5,217 nt of DNA from Fusobacteriaceae bacterium (GTDB lineage: Bacteria; Fusobacteriota; Fusobacteriia; Fusobacteriales; Fusobacteriaceae), in contig DAOUPY010000141.1 in NCBI GenBank assembly GCA_030625925.1, positions 1-5,217 of the forward strand, read 5' to 3'. Shown here piece by piece: positions 1 to 5,217 of this stretch. Position 1 is the stretch's first letter. Each line of letters starts with the position of its first letter. Made by a program: the position numbers and the translations under genes. The notes below the pieces were generated by a model. That model was not told the DNA's origin. It worked only from the letters and a program-made list of their open reading frames with translations, and made no database searches.

Positions 1-1
1 T

Positions 2-367
2 ATGATGGCAAGATTAAAAGAGCATTACCCTATTGCAGTTGATAGAGTATGTAAACATGAGTTTGTATTATCTGAGCCAAAGCATGAAAGTGTAACTACA
101 CTTGATATTGCAAAAAGACTTTTAGATTTTGGATATCATCCGCCAACAATCTATTTCCCACTTATCGTAAAAGGAGCTATGATGTTCGAGCCTACAGAAA
201 CTGAGAGTAAAGAAACAATGGATGGATTTATAGATGCTATGATTACCATAAGAAAAGAGATGGATGAAAGTCCTGAAACTGTTCTTTCAGCTCCTAATAA
301 TACAATAATTAAAAGAGTCGATGAAGGAAAAGCGGCGAGAGATATAATTGTTACTCACGCTTGGTAA
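2..367 (+). CDS. gcvPB: Glycine dehydrogenase (decarboxylating) subunit 2, C-terminal part
   Basis: This is the C-terminal 121 residues of the P-protein of the glycine cleavage system, cut by the window's left edge. The P-protein is a cytosolic PLP enzyme that decarboxylates glycine and passes the aminomethyl group to the lipoyl arm of GcvH. Family-typical stretches are visible: [20 protein letters not shown] (residues 19-38), then the [14 protein letters not shown] and [10 protein letters not shown] motifs. The [12 protein letters not shown] wording and the short tail ending in HAW look like the two-subunit type (GcvPB, normally near 480 residues) rather than the single long GcvP; this is from memory of the family. 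The PLP-binding lysine lies upstream of the window. The ATG at 2 is internal, not the real start. The frame ends with TAA at 365-367, and no terminator separates it from the next gene 40 bases on, so they probably share a transcript. Confidence 0.93.
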   Translation: MMARLKEHYPIAVDRVCKHEFVLSEPKHESVTTLDIAKRLLDFGYHPPTIYFPLIVKGAMMFEPTETESKETMDGFIDAMITIRKEMDESPETVLSAPNNTIIKRVDEGKAARDIIVTHAW

Positions 368-375
368 TATATAAT
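348..375 (+). promoter_or_regulatory. Possible internal promoter for the gene at 408, glyA and lipB
   Basis: A perfect -10 hexamer TATAAT (370-375) lies 16 bases after a 4/6-matching -35 hexamer TTGTTA (348-353), overlapping the 3' end of gcvPB. Transcription would start near 382, leaving a short leader that includes the ribosome-binding site at 394-400. Chance matches are common in DNA this AT-rich, so it is offered as a possible secondary promoter only. Confidence 0.3.
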
Positions 376-407
376 TTAGATAGAATAATAAAAAAGGAGG
401 AGAATTA

Positions 408-716
408 ATGAGTTTTTTAAATGGTAAATCGGCTAAAGAAGCCATAGAAATAAGTATACTAGAATCTCTTCTGGAAAGAGATGCAAAAATTTGTGATGCA
501 TGAGATAGGAAGCAGGCATTATCCGTAGCATTTGCTATAAAGTCTGAACTATCTCTGGATGAGGTAGAAGAAGTTAGAAATTATGTTCAAGATTTAAAAG
601 AGGTAGAATTTTTACTTAACGATAAGGTTAAAGTTCAATTTATAAAAGGGGACGTTAAAGAAAGAAAAAATAAAGCTCTTTTAATTTTTAGATATAAACA
701 CTTGGAGGGGTTTTAA
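408..716 (+). CDS. Probable small selenoprotein (102 aa, Sec at codon 32), unknown family
   Basis: An ATG at 408, seven bases after a strong AAGGAGG (394-400), opens a frame that runs to TAA at 714-716, interrupted only by TGA at 501-503. Read as selenocysteine, the product has 102 residues: [20 protein letters not shown] at the start, then C29-D-A-U32, a CxxU motif like those of thiol/selenol redox proteins. Residues 7-24 and 33-65 look helical and residues 66-96 look strand-rich and basic. There is no signal peptide or membrane segment, so it is probably cytosolic. C29 is the only cysteine. After the TGA the frame contains no ATG or GTG, so the second half has no plausible start of its own, yet its codon usage looks coding up to the base where glyA starts. 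A SECIS-like hairpin follows the TGA. Alternatives are a nonsense mutation or sequencing error in a Cys-containing (CxxC) homologue. I do not recognise the family. Placement between gcvPB and glyA suggests a role in glycine/one-carbon metabolism or its redox partners, which is inference. Confidence 0.8.
502..555 (+). promoter_or_regulatory. Candidate bacterial SECIS element (hairpin at the in-frame TGA)
   Basis: The mRNA from inside the TGA onward can fold into one long interrupted hairpin. It pairs GAGATAG 502-508 with CTATCTC 549-555 (7 bp), CAGGC 513-517 with GTCTG 542-546 (5 bp, one G-U), and TTAT 519-522 with ATAA 537-540. Three closing pairs (525-527 with 533-535, one G-U) leave a five-base loop GCATT at 528-532. 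Known bacterial SECIS elements lie directly after the UGA inside the coding region and have an apical loop about 16-37 bases downstream with a G among its first two bases. This loop begins about 25 bases after the TGA with G. The pairing was found by eye and no folding energy was computed. Confidence 0.6.
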
Positions 717-1948
717 TGGATCATAAAAAACTTAGAGATATTGATAAAGAGGTCTTCGATCAAATAGTTAATGAAAGAGATAGACAAGAGAATGGAATCG
801 AATTAATTGCATCTGAAAATTTTGTATCTAAAGCAGTGATGGAAGCAGTCGGTTCGGAGTTTACAAATAAATATGCTGAAGGATATCCAGATAAAAGATA
901 TTATGGTGGTTGTGAATATGTAGATGTCGTAGAAAAACTTGCTATTGAAAGATTAGGAAAATTATTTGGTTGTAAATATGCAAACGTCCAGCCTCATTCT
1001 GGTTCTCAAGCCAACATGGCTGTATATATGGGACTTATAAATGTAGGAGACAAGATCTTAGGTATGGCATTAGATCAAGGTGGACACCTTACTCATGGTC
1101 ACTTTGTAAATTTTTCAGGTTCTCTTTATGATGTAGTTTCATATAAATTAACTGAAAAAGAGCAAGTTATTGATTATGATAATATTAGGGAAATGGCTCT
1201 GAAAGAAAAACCAAAGTTGATTATAGCAGGAGCTAGTGCTTATTCAAGAAAAATAGATTTTAAAAAGTTTAGAGAAATAGCAGATGAAGTAGGAGCATAT
1301 CTTATGGTAGATATGGCACACATTGCAGGTCTTGTGGCTGCTGGTCTTCATGAAAATCCAGTACCATATGCCCATGTAGTTACATCTACAACTCATAAGA
1401 CATTACGTGGACCTCGTGGTGGAATTATTATTTCAAACGATGAAGATGTTATGAAAAAAATTAATAAAACTGTCTTCCCGGGTATTCAAGGCGGGCCCCT
1501 AATGCACGTAATTGCAGGTAAGGCGGTGGCATTTAAAGAAGCTCTTTCAGATGATTTTAAAGAATATCAAAAACAAGTTGTTAAAAATGCAAAGGCAATG
1601 AGTGAAACTCTTATGGAAAGAGGATTTAATTTAGTTTCTGGAGGAACGGATAATCATATGTTCCTAGTTGATCTTCAAAATAAAGGAATAACTGGTAAAG
1701 AAGCAGAAAGGTTACTTCTAGAATCAGATATCACTACAAACAAAAATGCCGTTCCAAATGATCCTCAAAAACCTTTTGTAACAAGTGGGATAAGAATAGG
1801 GACTCCAGCTGTAACTACTAGAGGGATGAAGGAAAAAGAAATGATTAAAATTGCTAATATGGTTGCAGATATTCTAGAAGGAAAAGAAGGTGAAAATTAT
1901 AGGAAAGAAGTTCAGGCCTTAGCAGCAGAATTTCCAATAAATAGATAA
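716..1948 (+). CDS. glyA: Serine hydroxymethyltransferase
   Basis: GlyA is a cytosolic PLP enzyme that interconverts serine + THF with glycine + 5,10-methylene-THF, linking glycine cleavage to the one-carbon pool. The 410-residue length is normal for bacteria (about 410-420). Visible family features are IELIASENF (28-36), the [15 protein letters not shown] block (51-65), HSGSQAN (94-100), [13 protein letters not shown] (196-208, with the PLP-contacting Asp199 and His202), and [13 protein letters not shown] (224-236) with Schiff-base Lys228. A later [16 protein letters not shown] block (near 359-374) is also typical. The ATG overlaps the TAA of the upstream gene by one base (TAATG), and its GGAGG (704-708) lies inside that gene's last codons at good spacing. 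It is therefore likely translationally coupled but also able to start independently. All catalytic residues expected here are present. Confidence 0.98.
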   Translation: MDHKKLRDIDKEVFDQIVNERDRQENGIELIASENFVSKAVMEAVGSEFTNKYAEGYPDKRYYGGCEYVDVVEKLAIERLGKLFGCKYANVQPHSGSQANMAVYMGLINVGDKILGMALDQGGHLTHGHFVNFSGSLYDVVSYKLTEKEQVIDYDNIREMALKEKPKLIIAGASAYSRKIDFKKFREIADEVGAYLMVDMAHIAGLVAAGLHENPVPYAHVVTSTTHKTLRGPRGGIIISNDEDVMKKINKTVFPGIQGGPLMHVIAGKAVAFKEALSDDFKEYQKQVVKNAKAMSETLMERGFNLVSGGTDNHMFLVDLQNKGITGKEAERLLLESDITTNKNAVPNDPQKPFVTSGIRIGTPAVTTRGMKEKEMIKIANMVADILEGKEGENYRKEVQALAAEFPINR

Positions 1949-2640
1949 TGAAAGATATAAGAGTTACAGACACAGGAAGGGTACCATATTTAAAATCCTA
2001 TGATTTACAAATGAAATTTTTCGAGAACTTAATTGCTGATAAAGAAATTTTTGGATACCTTATTATAACTGAGCCTAACCCCACTATAACTAAGGGTATT
2101 AGAGGGGAAGATACAGAGATTTTTATCTCAAAAGAGGAAAGGGAAGAAAAAGGAATTGAGCTCATTGATATTAGAAGAGGTGGAAAGGTAACTTTTCACG
2201 GTCCCGGTCAAATAGTTATCTATCCTATCTTGAATTTATCTCACTTCAAAAAAAGTATTAAATGGTATATTGAATCTTTAGAAGATGTTGTAATTCTAAC
2301 ATTGGAAGGATTAGGAATAAAAGCTCATAAAAAAGAAGGAATTGTCGGTATTTTTACTGAAAAAGGAAAAGTTTGTGCTATAGGGGTAGAAGTGAAAAAA
2401 TGGAGAACACTTCACGGTATTGCAATAAATCACGAAGTTGTTCTAGATTATTTTAATAATATTAATCCTTGTGGCCTAAGCGATTTAGGAGTCACTTCAA
2501 TATTAAATGAAGGTAAAAAAATTACAAGAGAAGATATAATAGATCTCTTCAAATTAAACTTTTCTAAGATATTTGATGTTCAACTAAAAAAATACAGCTC
2601 AGAAACTTTCTATGAGGAAATAGGTGAGCTGAATATATGA
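1948..2640 (+). CDS. lipB: Lipoyl(octanoyl) transferase LipB
   Basis: LipB moves octanoate from acyl-ACP to the target lysine of lipoyl-domain proteins such as GcvH. LipA then inserts sulfur to make lipoate. The 230-residue product carries the family signatures RRGGKVTFHGPGQIVIYPI (76-94), GKVCAIGVEVKKWRTLHGIA (140-159) with the catalytic Lys141, and NINPCG (171-176) with the nucleophile Cys175. It lacks the lipoate-protein ligase (LplA) pattern, so it uses ACP-bound octanoate rather than free lipoate. The ATG overlaps glyA's TAA by one base (TAATG), and I see no Shine-Dalgarno match just upstream. Translation therefore probably depends on ribosomes finishing glyA. In this operon its obvious client is the H-protein of the glycine cleavage system. 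It ends in TGA, showing that TGA is a stop codon in this genome. Confidence 0.95.
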   Translation: MKDIRVTDTGRVPYLKSYDLQMKFFENLIADKEIFGYLIITEPNPTITKGIRGEDTEIFISKEEREEKGIELIDIRRGGKVTFHGPGQIVIYPILNLSHFKKSIKWYIESLEDVVILTLEGLGIKAHKKEGIVGIFTEKGKVCAIGVEVKKWRTLHGIAINHEVVLDYFNNINPCGLSDLGVTSILNEGKKITREDIIDLFKLNFSKIFDVQLKKYSSETFYEEIGELNI

Positions 2641-2740
2641 TGTAAAAATAGCTCGAAATTTTGAAATCTTATGCCAAGAAAATGCTGATTTTTTAAAATA
2701 TATAAATAAATTTTTAGTGCAGCTAGGAGTATTTATTTAA
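2637..2740 (+). pseudogene. Possible frameshifted remnant of a short gene after lipB
   Basis: An ATG at 2637 overlaps lipB's stop (ATGA) and is preceded by AGGTGA (2622-2627) at good spacing, as if another coupled gene began here. It stops at once (ATG ATG TAA). The frame one base back (codons from 2639) instead reads DVKIARNFEILCQENADF and continues with a coding-like flavour to TAA at 2738-2740, giving about 33 residues. A single lost base next to the ATG would restore a start in that frame. I do not recognise the peptide. It could be a decayed gene, a sequencing error, or chance in AT-rich DNA; no other start codon in that frame is convincing. Confidence 0.3.
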
Positions 2741-2770
2741 TAATAAACGAAAATCAATAAAATCAACCTT

Positions 2771-2820
2771 AAAAGAGGGCGACTCATAAGTATATTTTCT
2801 ACTTGAGTCACCCTCTTTTT
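2771..2820 (+). terminator. Strong intrinsic terminator ending the gcv-glyA-lipB operon
   Basis: AAAAGAGGG (2771-2779) pairs with CCCTCTTTT (2811-2819). After one mismatch, GACTC (2781-2785) pairs with GAGTC (2805-2809). After a two-base bulge, AAGTA (2788-2792) pairs with TACTT (2800-2804) around a seven-base loop. A T-run follows at 2816-2820. The A-run on the 5' side gives a shorter T-run on the minus strand, so it may act weakly in both directions. Confidence 0.9.
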
Positions 2821-3005
2821 ATTTATATCTAATTTTAATAAATATAATAAAATTCTGTTTAATTTTGCCAAAGAAAAGATTATTTCTGACCACCCTAACA
2901 ACATGATTTTAAAGATTAAAGTCATTATACTAGATGGTAGTAGAATATGTTTTTGGTTATAGTCTCTAAAAATAATTTTCTTCTTTACAATCTTTTATAT
3001 ACCTC
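2821..3005. other. AT-rich intergenic stretch with no gene seen
   Basis: This stretch between two terminators shows no convincing open reading frame with a ribosome-binding site on either strand. A TATACT hexamer at 2926-2931 could be a -10 element, but no good -35 lies at the right distance. If it were active, a transcript of roughly 110 bases ending at the next terminator would result. Otherwise I see nothing in it. Confidence 0.5.
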
Positions 3006-3014
3006 AAAAAAGCG

Positions 3015-3049
3015 AAGAGGGTAACCCTTTTGGGTCGCCCTCTTTTTTT
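3015..3049 (+). terminator. Intrinsic terminator upstream of the ABC transporter operon
   Basis: AAGAGGG (3015-3021) pairs with CCCTCTT (3038-3044), and ACCC (3024-3027) pairs with GGGT (3032-3035) around a TTTT loop, with a two-base internal loop. Seven Ts follow at 3043-3049. An A-run at 3006-3011 gives a T-run on the other strand, so it may be bidirectional. No gene on either side obviously needs it; it could insulate the next promoter or end a small RNA. Confidence 0.85.
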
Positions 3050-3050
3050 A

Positions 3051-3079
3051 TTGTACAAACAGTTTTTATGTTGTATAAT
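3051..3079 (+). promoter_or_regulatory. Promoter of the lolC/E-lolD-type operon
   Basis: A perfect -10 TATAAT (3074-3079) lies 17 bases after TTGTAC (3051-3056), a partial -35 match, immediately downstream of the terminator. Transcription would start near 3086, before the GGAGGGTGAT ribosome-binding site (3093-3102). This placement rules out the ATG at 3068 as the start of the permease gene, because it would lie inside the promoter. Confidence 0.65.
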
Positions 3080-3112
3080 TTTGGTAACAGACGGAGGGTG
3101 ATTGACATTAAT

Positions 3113-4279
3113 ATGATAGAATTTTTTATAGCCAAAAAACATATTTTAGAAAGAAAAAGACAGAGTATCATAGCTGTACTGGGAGTAGCTATTGGTGTGA
3201 CGGTACTCACAGTTTCCATAGGAATAGCCAATGGATTAGATAAAAATATGGTGAGCAGCATACTCTCTATAAGTTCTCATATAGTGGCTACAAAAGATGG
3301 AGAAGCTATAGATGATTACAGGGAGTTACAGACACAGATAGAGTCGATAAAAGGTGTAAAGGGTGTAGTGCCCCAGATATCCACCCAAGGGATCTTAAAG
3401 TATAAGGGAATTTTTGGTTCTTATGTGTCAGGAGTAAAAATAAATGGACTGGATTTTGATGATGCTAAAACAGCCATGAATTTGGATGAAAAAATAGTTG
3501 CTGGAACAATGGATATAAAAAAACCTACAGAATTTTTGATAGGAAAGGAATTATTTAATCAGCTGGGAGCAAAATTAGGGGACAAAATTACTGTAGTATC
3601 TGCTGACAATAGGGAGATGCATCTGACAATAGTAGGAGTGTTCCAGTCAGGATACTATGAATATGATACCGCTATGATAATAGTGCCGTTACGGGCAGTA
3701 CAAATTTTATCCTATACTGGTAATATGGTAACTAGTTTAGAGGTTTTCTTAGATGATGTATATAGTGCAAATAAACTTTCGGGGCAGATTCAGATGAAAA
3801 CCAATCTGAGTACCAGAACTTGGGGAGACCTAAATAGAAACTTATTGGCCGCCTTATCTTTGGAAAAAACAGTGATGATCTTGGTATTTTCATTGATAGT
3901 CATCATTGCAGGATTTGTAGTATGGGTAATATTAAATATGCTGGTTAAGGAAAAAACGAGAGATATAGGGATAATGAGGTCTATGGGATTCAGCAGTAAC
4001 AATATAATGAGAATATTTATGCTGGAAGGGCTTTTTCTTGGATCTTTTGGAATTATAGTTGGGCTCACCACATCAGGGGGGATCCTTTGGTATGTAAAGG
4101 ACAATACGATAAATCAAATAACTAATATTTATTATTTAAATAAGATACCTGTAGAGATAACTTCTAAGGAAGTATTGGTAATAGTAGGAGCAAATATAGT
4201 TATTATATTTTTGTCTAGTATTTTCCCAGCTTATAGAGCAGCTAAATTACAGGTAGTAGAAGCACTGAAATACGACTAA
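3113..4279 (+). CDS. Lipoprotein-releasing ABC transporter permease, LolC/LolE (FtsX/MacB-like) family
   Basis: This inner-membrane permease (388 residues from the chosen start) has the LolC/E layout. There is a short cytoplasmic N-terminus (IAKKHILERKRQS), a first membrane helix at about 19-41, and a large periplasmic domain at about 42-250. Three more membrane helices follow at about 253-277, 302-326 and 354-372. The VKEKTRDIGIMRSMGFSSNN segment (about 278-297) is the conserved FtsX-domain loop that couples to the ATPase, and the tail AYRAAKLQVVEALKYD is typical. In diderms, Lol complexes extract lipoproteins from the inner membrane and pass them to LolA. I chose ATG 3113 because it follows GGAGGGTGAT (3093-3102); the upstream in-frame ATG at 3068 lies in the -35/-10 spacer. 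Only one permease gene is present, so the complex may be a homodimer (LolF-like) or pair with a distant partner. A MacB-like exporter is the main alternative. Confidence 0.85.
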   Translation: MIEFFIAKKHILERKRQSIIAVLGVAIGVTVLTVSIGIANGLDKNMVSSILSISSHIVATKDGEAIDDYRELQTQIESIKGVKGVVPQISTQGILKYKGIFGSYVSGVKINGLDFDDAKTAMNLDEKIVAGTMDIKKPTEFLIGKELFNQLGAKLGDKITVVSADNREMHLTIVGVFQSGYYEYDTAMIIVPLRAVQILSYTGNMVTSLEVFLDDVYSANKLSGQIQMKTNLSTRTWGDLNRNLLAALSLEKTVMILVFSLIVIIAGFVVWVILNMLVKEKTRDIGIMRSMGFSSNNIMRIFMLEGLFLGSFGIIVGLTTSGGILWYVKDNTINQITNIYYLNKIPVEITSKEVLVIVGANIVIIFLSSIFPAYRAAKLQVVEALKYD

Positions 4280-4309
4280 TAAGGTTTCGAAGAACAGGGA
4301 GATGAGAAT

Positions 4310-4996
4310 GTGAACAATGTAATATTAAAGATAGAGAAGTTAAATAAACGCTATAAAGATAAAAAAAGGGATATACAGATATTAAATGATTTGGATTTTG
4401 AGATAAACAGGGGAGAATTTGTTTCGGTACTGGGAAAATCCGGTTCGGGGAAAACTACATTTTTAAATATGATTGGGATGCTGGACAGGCCGGATTCAGG
4501 AGATGTCTACTATGCAGGTCAAAATGTGAGTAAGGCACATAGCTCAAAGATAGACCTTTTGAGAAATGAGATGTTGGGGTTTATATTTCAATTTCATTAT
4601 CTTTTACCAGAATTTACAGCTCTTGAAAATGTTATGCTTCCGGGCCTTATCGGGAAGAAAAAAAGTCGTGAAGAGGTAAGGAAAAGAGCGGCAGACCTTC
4701 TTATAGAGATGCAGTTAGGAGATCGTCTAGATCATAAACCGACCGAACTATCTGGAGGAGAAAAACAAAGGGTAGCTATAGCTCGGGCTTTGATAAATGA
4801 ACCTAAGATAATATTAGCTGATGAACCTACAGGAAACTTGGATGAGGAAACCAGTGAGGTAATCCATGATCTCTTGAGAAAAATATGCAGAGAGAAGAAT
4901 CAAACTATAATAGTGGTGACTCATAGTACGGAACTGGCGAATATTACAGATAAAAGATACCACCTGACTAAGGGAAAATTAGAGTTAGTAAAATAA
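4310..4996 (+). CDS. lolD: ABC transporter ATP-binding protein, LolD-like
   Basis: This 228-residue cytoplasmic ATPase should energise the permease encoded 30 bases upstream. All nucleotide-binding motifs are intact: Walker [10 protein letters not shown] (42-50), Q-loop Gln94 in [21 protein letters not shown] signature LSGGEKQR (147-154), Walker B IILADEP (167-173) with Glu172, D-loop GNLD (175-178) and switch His205. The [19 protein letters not shown] wording and the length match the LolD/MacB/FtsE group; LolD is preferred because of the LolC/E-type neighbour. The start is GTG at 4310, eight bases after GGGAG (4297-4301). The nearby ATGs at 4303 and 4308 are in other frames and stop at once. 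The gene ends 9 bases before the terminator hairpin. Confidence 0.9.
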   Translation: MNNVILKIEKLNKRYKDKKRDIQILNDLDFEINRGEFVSVLGKSGSGKTTFLNMIGMLDRPDSGDVYYAGQNVSKAHSSKIDLLRNEMLGFIFQFHYLLPEFTALENVMLPGLIGKKKSREEVRKRAADLLIEMQLGDRLDHKPTELSGGEKQRVAIARALINEPKIILADEPTGNLDEETSEVIHDLLRKICREKNQTIIVVTHSTELANITDKRYHLTKGKLELVK

Positions 4997-5005
4997 TTCT
5001 CTGAT

Positions 5006-5043
5006 AAACCGAGTCCCTTTCTTAAAGAAAAGGGACTCGGTTT
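5006..5043 (+). terminator. Intrinsic terminator of the ABC transporter operon
   Basis: A perfect 15-bp stem pairs AAACCGAGTCCCTTT (5006-5020) with AAAGGGACTCGGTTT (5029-5043) around an eight-base loop. The T-run is short (three Ts, then AGAGG), so termination may be less efficient than at the two upstream hairpins. The A-rich 5' side lets it resemble a terminator on the minus strand as well. Confidence 0.8.
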
Positions 5044-5102
5044 AGAGGGGAAATTGCTATGGAAAGTGACTAAATGAGAGAGGGCCGAATATAAATTTAA
5101 AT

Positions 5103-5153
5103 CTTATAATTAACTTTTAGTTACTAATGCTAATTGAGAAGTCTAGTTATAAG
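5103..5153 (+). repeat. Imperfect inverted repeat in the leader of the last gene
   Basis: CTTATAATTA (5103-5112) can pair with TAGTTATAAG (5144-5153) over ten bases with one G-U pair, enclosing 31 bases. The arms include a TATAAT (5105-5110), so the site could be an operator, a leader hairpin, or chance in AT-rich sequence. No convincing -35 was found for that -10-like hexamer. Confidence 0.25.
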
Positions 5154-5189
5154 TTTTTAGTTTATATGAAATATAACCAGGGGGGCAAG

Positions 5190-5217
5190 ATGAAAAATTT
5201 TGAAGAAATACTATCTA
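5190..5217 (+). CDS. Start of an unidentified gene (first nine codons)
   Basis: An ATG at 5190 follows a G-rich ribosome-binding site (GGGGGG, 5180-5185) by four bases and reads MKNFEEILS before the window ends. Nothing about its function can be said from nine residues. It lies about 147 bases after the ABC operon terminator, so it is probably a separate transcription unit. Confidence 0.6.

Noticed and set aside
501..503. TGA read as tryptophan through an altered genetic code
   Set aside because: Trp is encoded by TGG in gcvPB, lipB and the permease, and TGA is the stop of lipB, so the standard code applies.
504..716. A separate gene starting after the TGA
   Set aside because: There is no ATG or GTG in that frame between 504 and 714, only a TTG at 702, and no internal ribosome-binding site with a usable start.
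2737..2925. 62-residue minus-strand frame across the first terminator
   Set aside because: It spans a strong terminator hairpin, has low-complexity AT-driven composition (Leu/Ile-rich) and no ribosome-binding site.
3004..3261. 85-residue minus-strand frame
   Set aside because: It lies antisense to the promoter, terminator and start of the permease gene, and has no recognisable motif or ribosome-binding site.
3790..4104. 104-residue minus-strand frame
   Set aside because: It is fully antisense to the permease's membrane-domain coding sequence; its hydrophobic look mirrors the opposite strand.
5060..5092. Tiny frames (MESD and MREGRI) after the last terminator, preceded by GAGGGG
   Set aside because: They are four and six codons long, directly downstream of a terminator and without any leader-peptide signature, so chance is the simplest explanation.
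5162..5176. Small hairpin TTATAT-GAA-ATATAA before the last gene
   Set aside because: It is only six A-T pairs with a three-base loop in very AT-rich DNA, too weak to claim as a regulatory structure.

Overview
The window is AT-rich bacterial DNA with two transcription units, all on the + strand. Low GC, split-type glycine decarboxylase sequence, and a lipoprotein-sorting (Lol-like) ABC transporter that implies an outer membrane suggest a diderm, low-GC anaerobe. A member of the Fusobacteriota (Ilyobacter/Propionigenium-like) is my best guess. This is inference; no marker gene is present to prove it.

Region 1 (1-2820) is the 3' part of a glycine/one-carbon operon: the C-terminal end of gcvPB, a small unannotated gene at 408-716, glyA, lipB, possibly a broken short gene, then a very strong intrinsic terminator. 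The genes are packed tightly, and two consecutive junctions are TAATG one-base overlaps, so translation is probably coupled. The logic is glycine-centred: GcvPB decarboxylates glycine onto the lipoyl arm of GcvH, GlyA interconverts glycine and serine using the methylene-THF produced, and LipB supplies the octanoyl precursor of that lipoyl arm.

The most notable item is the gene at 408-716. Conceptual translation has a single in-frame TGA at codon 32, and the frame continues intact on both sides. The TGA sits in a Cys-x-x-TGA context, as in redox CxxU motifs. A long imperfect hairpin starts at the TGA and ends at 555, where a bacterial SECIS element should lie. There is a strong ribosome-binding site before the ATG, and no ATG or GTG restart after the TGA. 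TGA is a genuine stop elsewhere (lipB) and Trp is TGG, so code reassignment does not explain it. I read it as a 102-residue selenoprotein of a family I do not recognise, embedded in the glycine cleavage/glyA operon.

Region 2 (2821-3050) is non-coding and AT-rich. It ends in a second strong terminator that shares a 13-base arm, in inverted orientation, with the first.

Region 3 (3051-5043) is an independent two-gene ABC transporter operon: a promoter with a perfect -10, a LolC/LolE-type permease, a LolD-type ATPase with a GTG start, and a 15-bp-stem terminator. Region 4 (5044-5217) is an AT-rich leader followed by the first nine codons of another gene that runs off the window.
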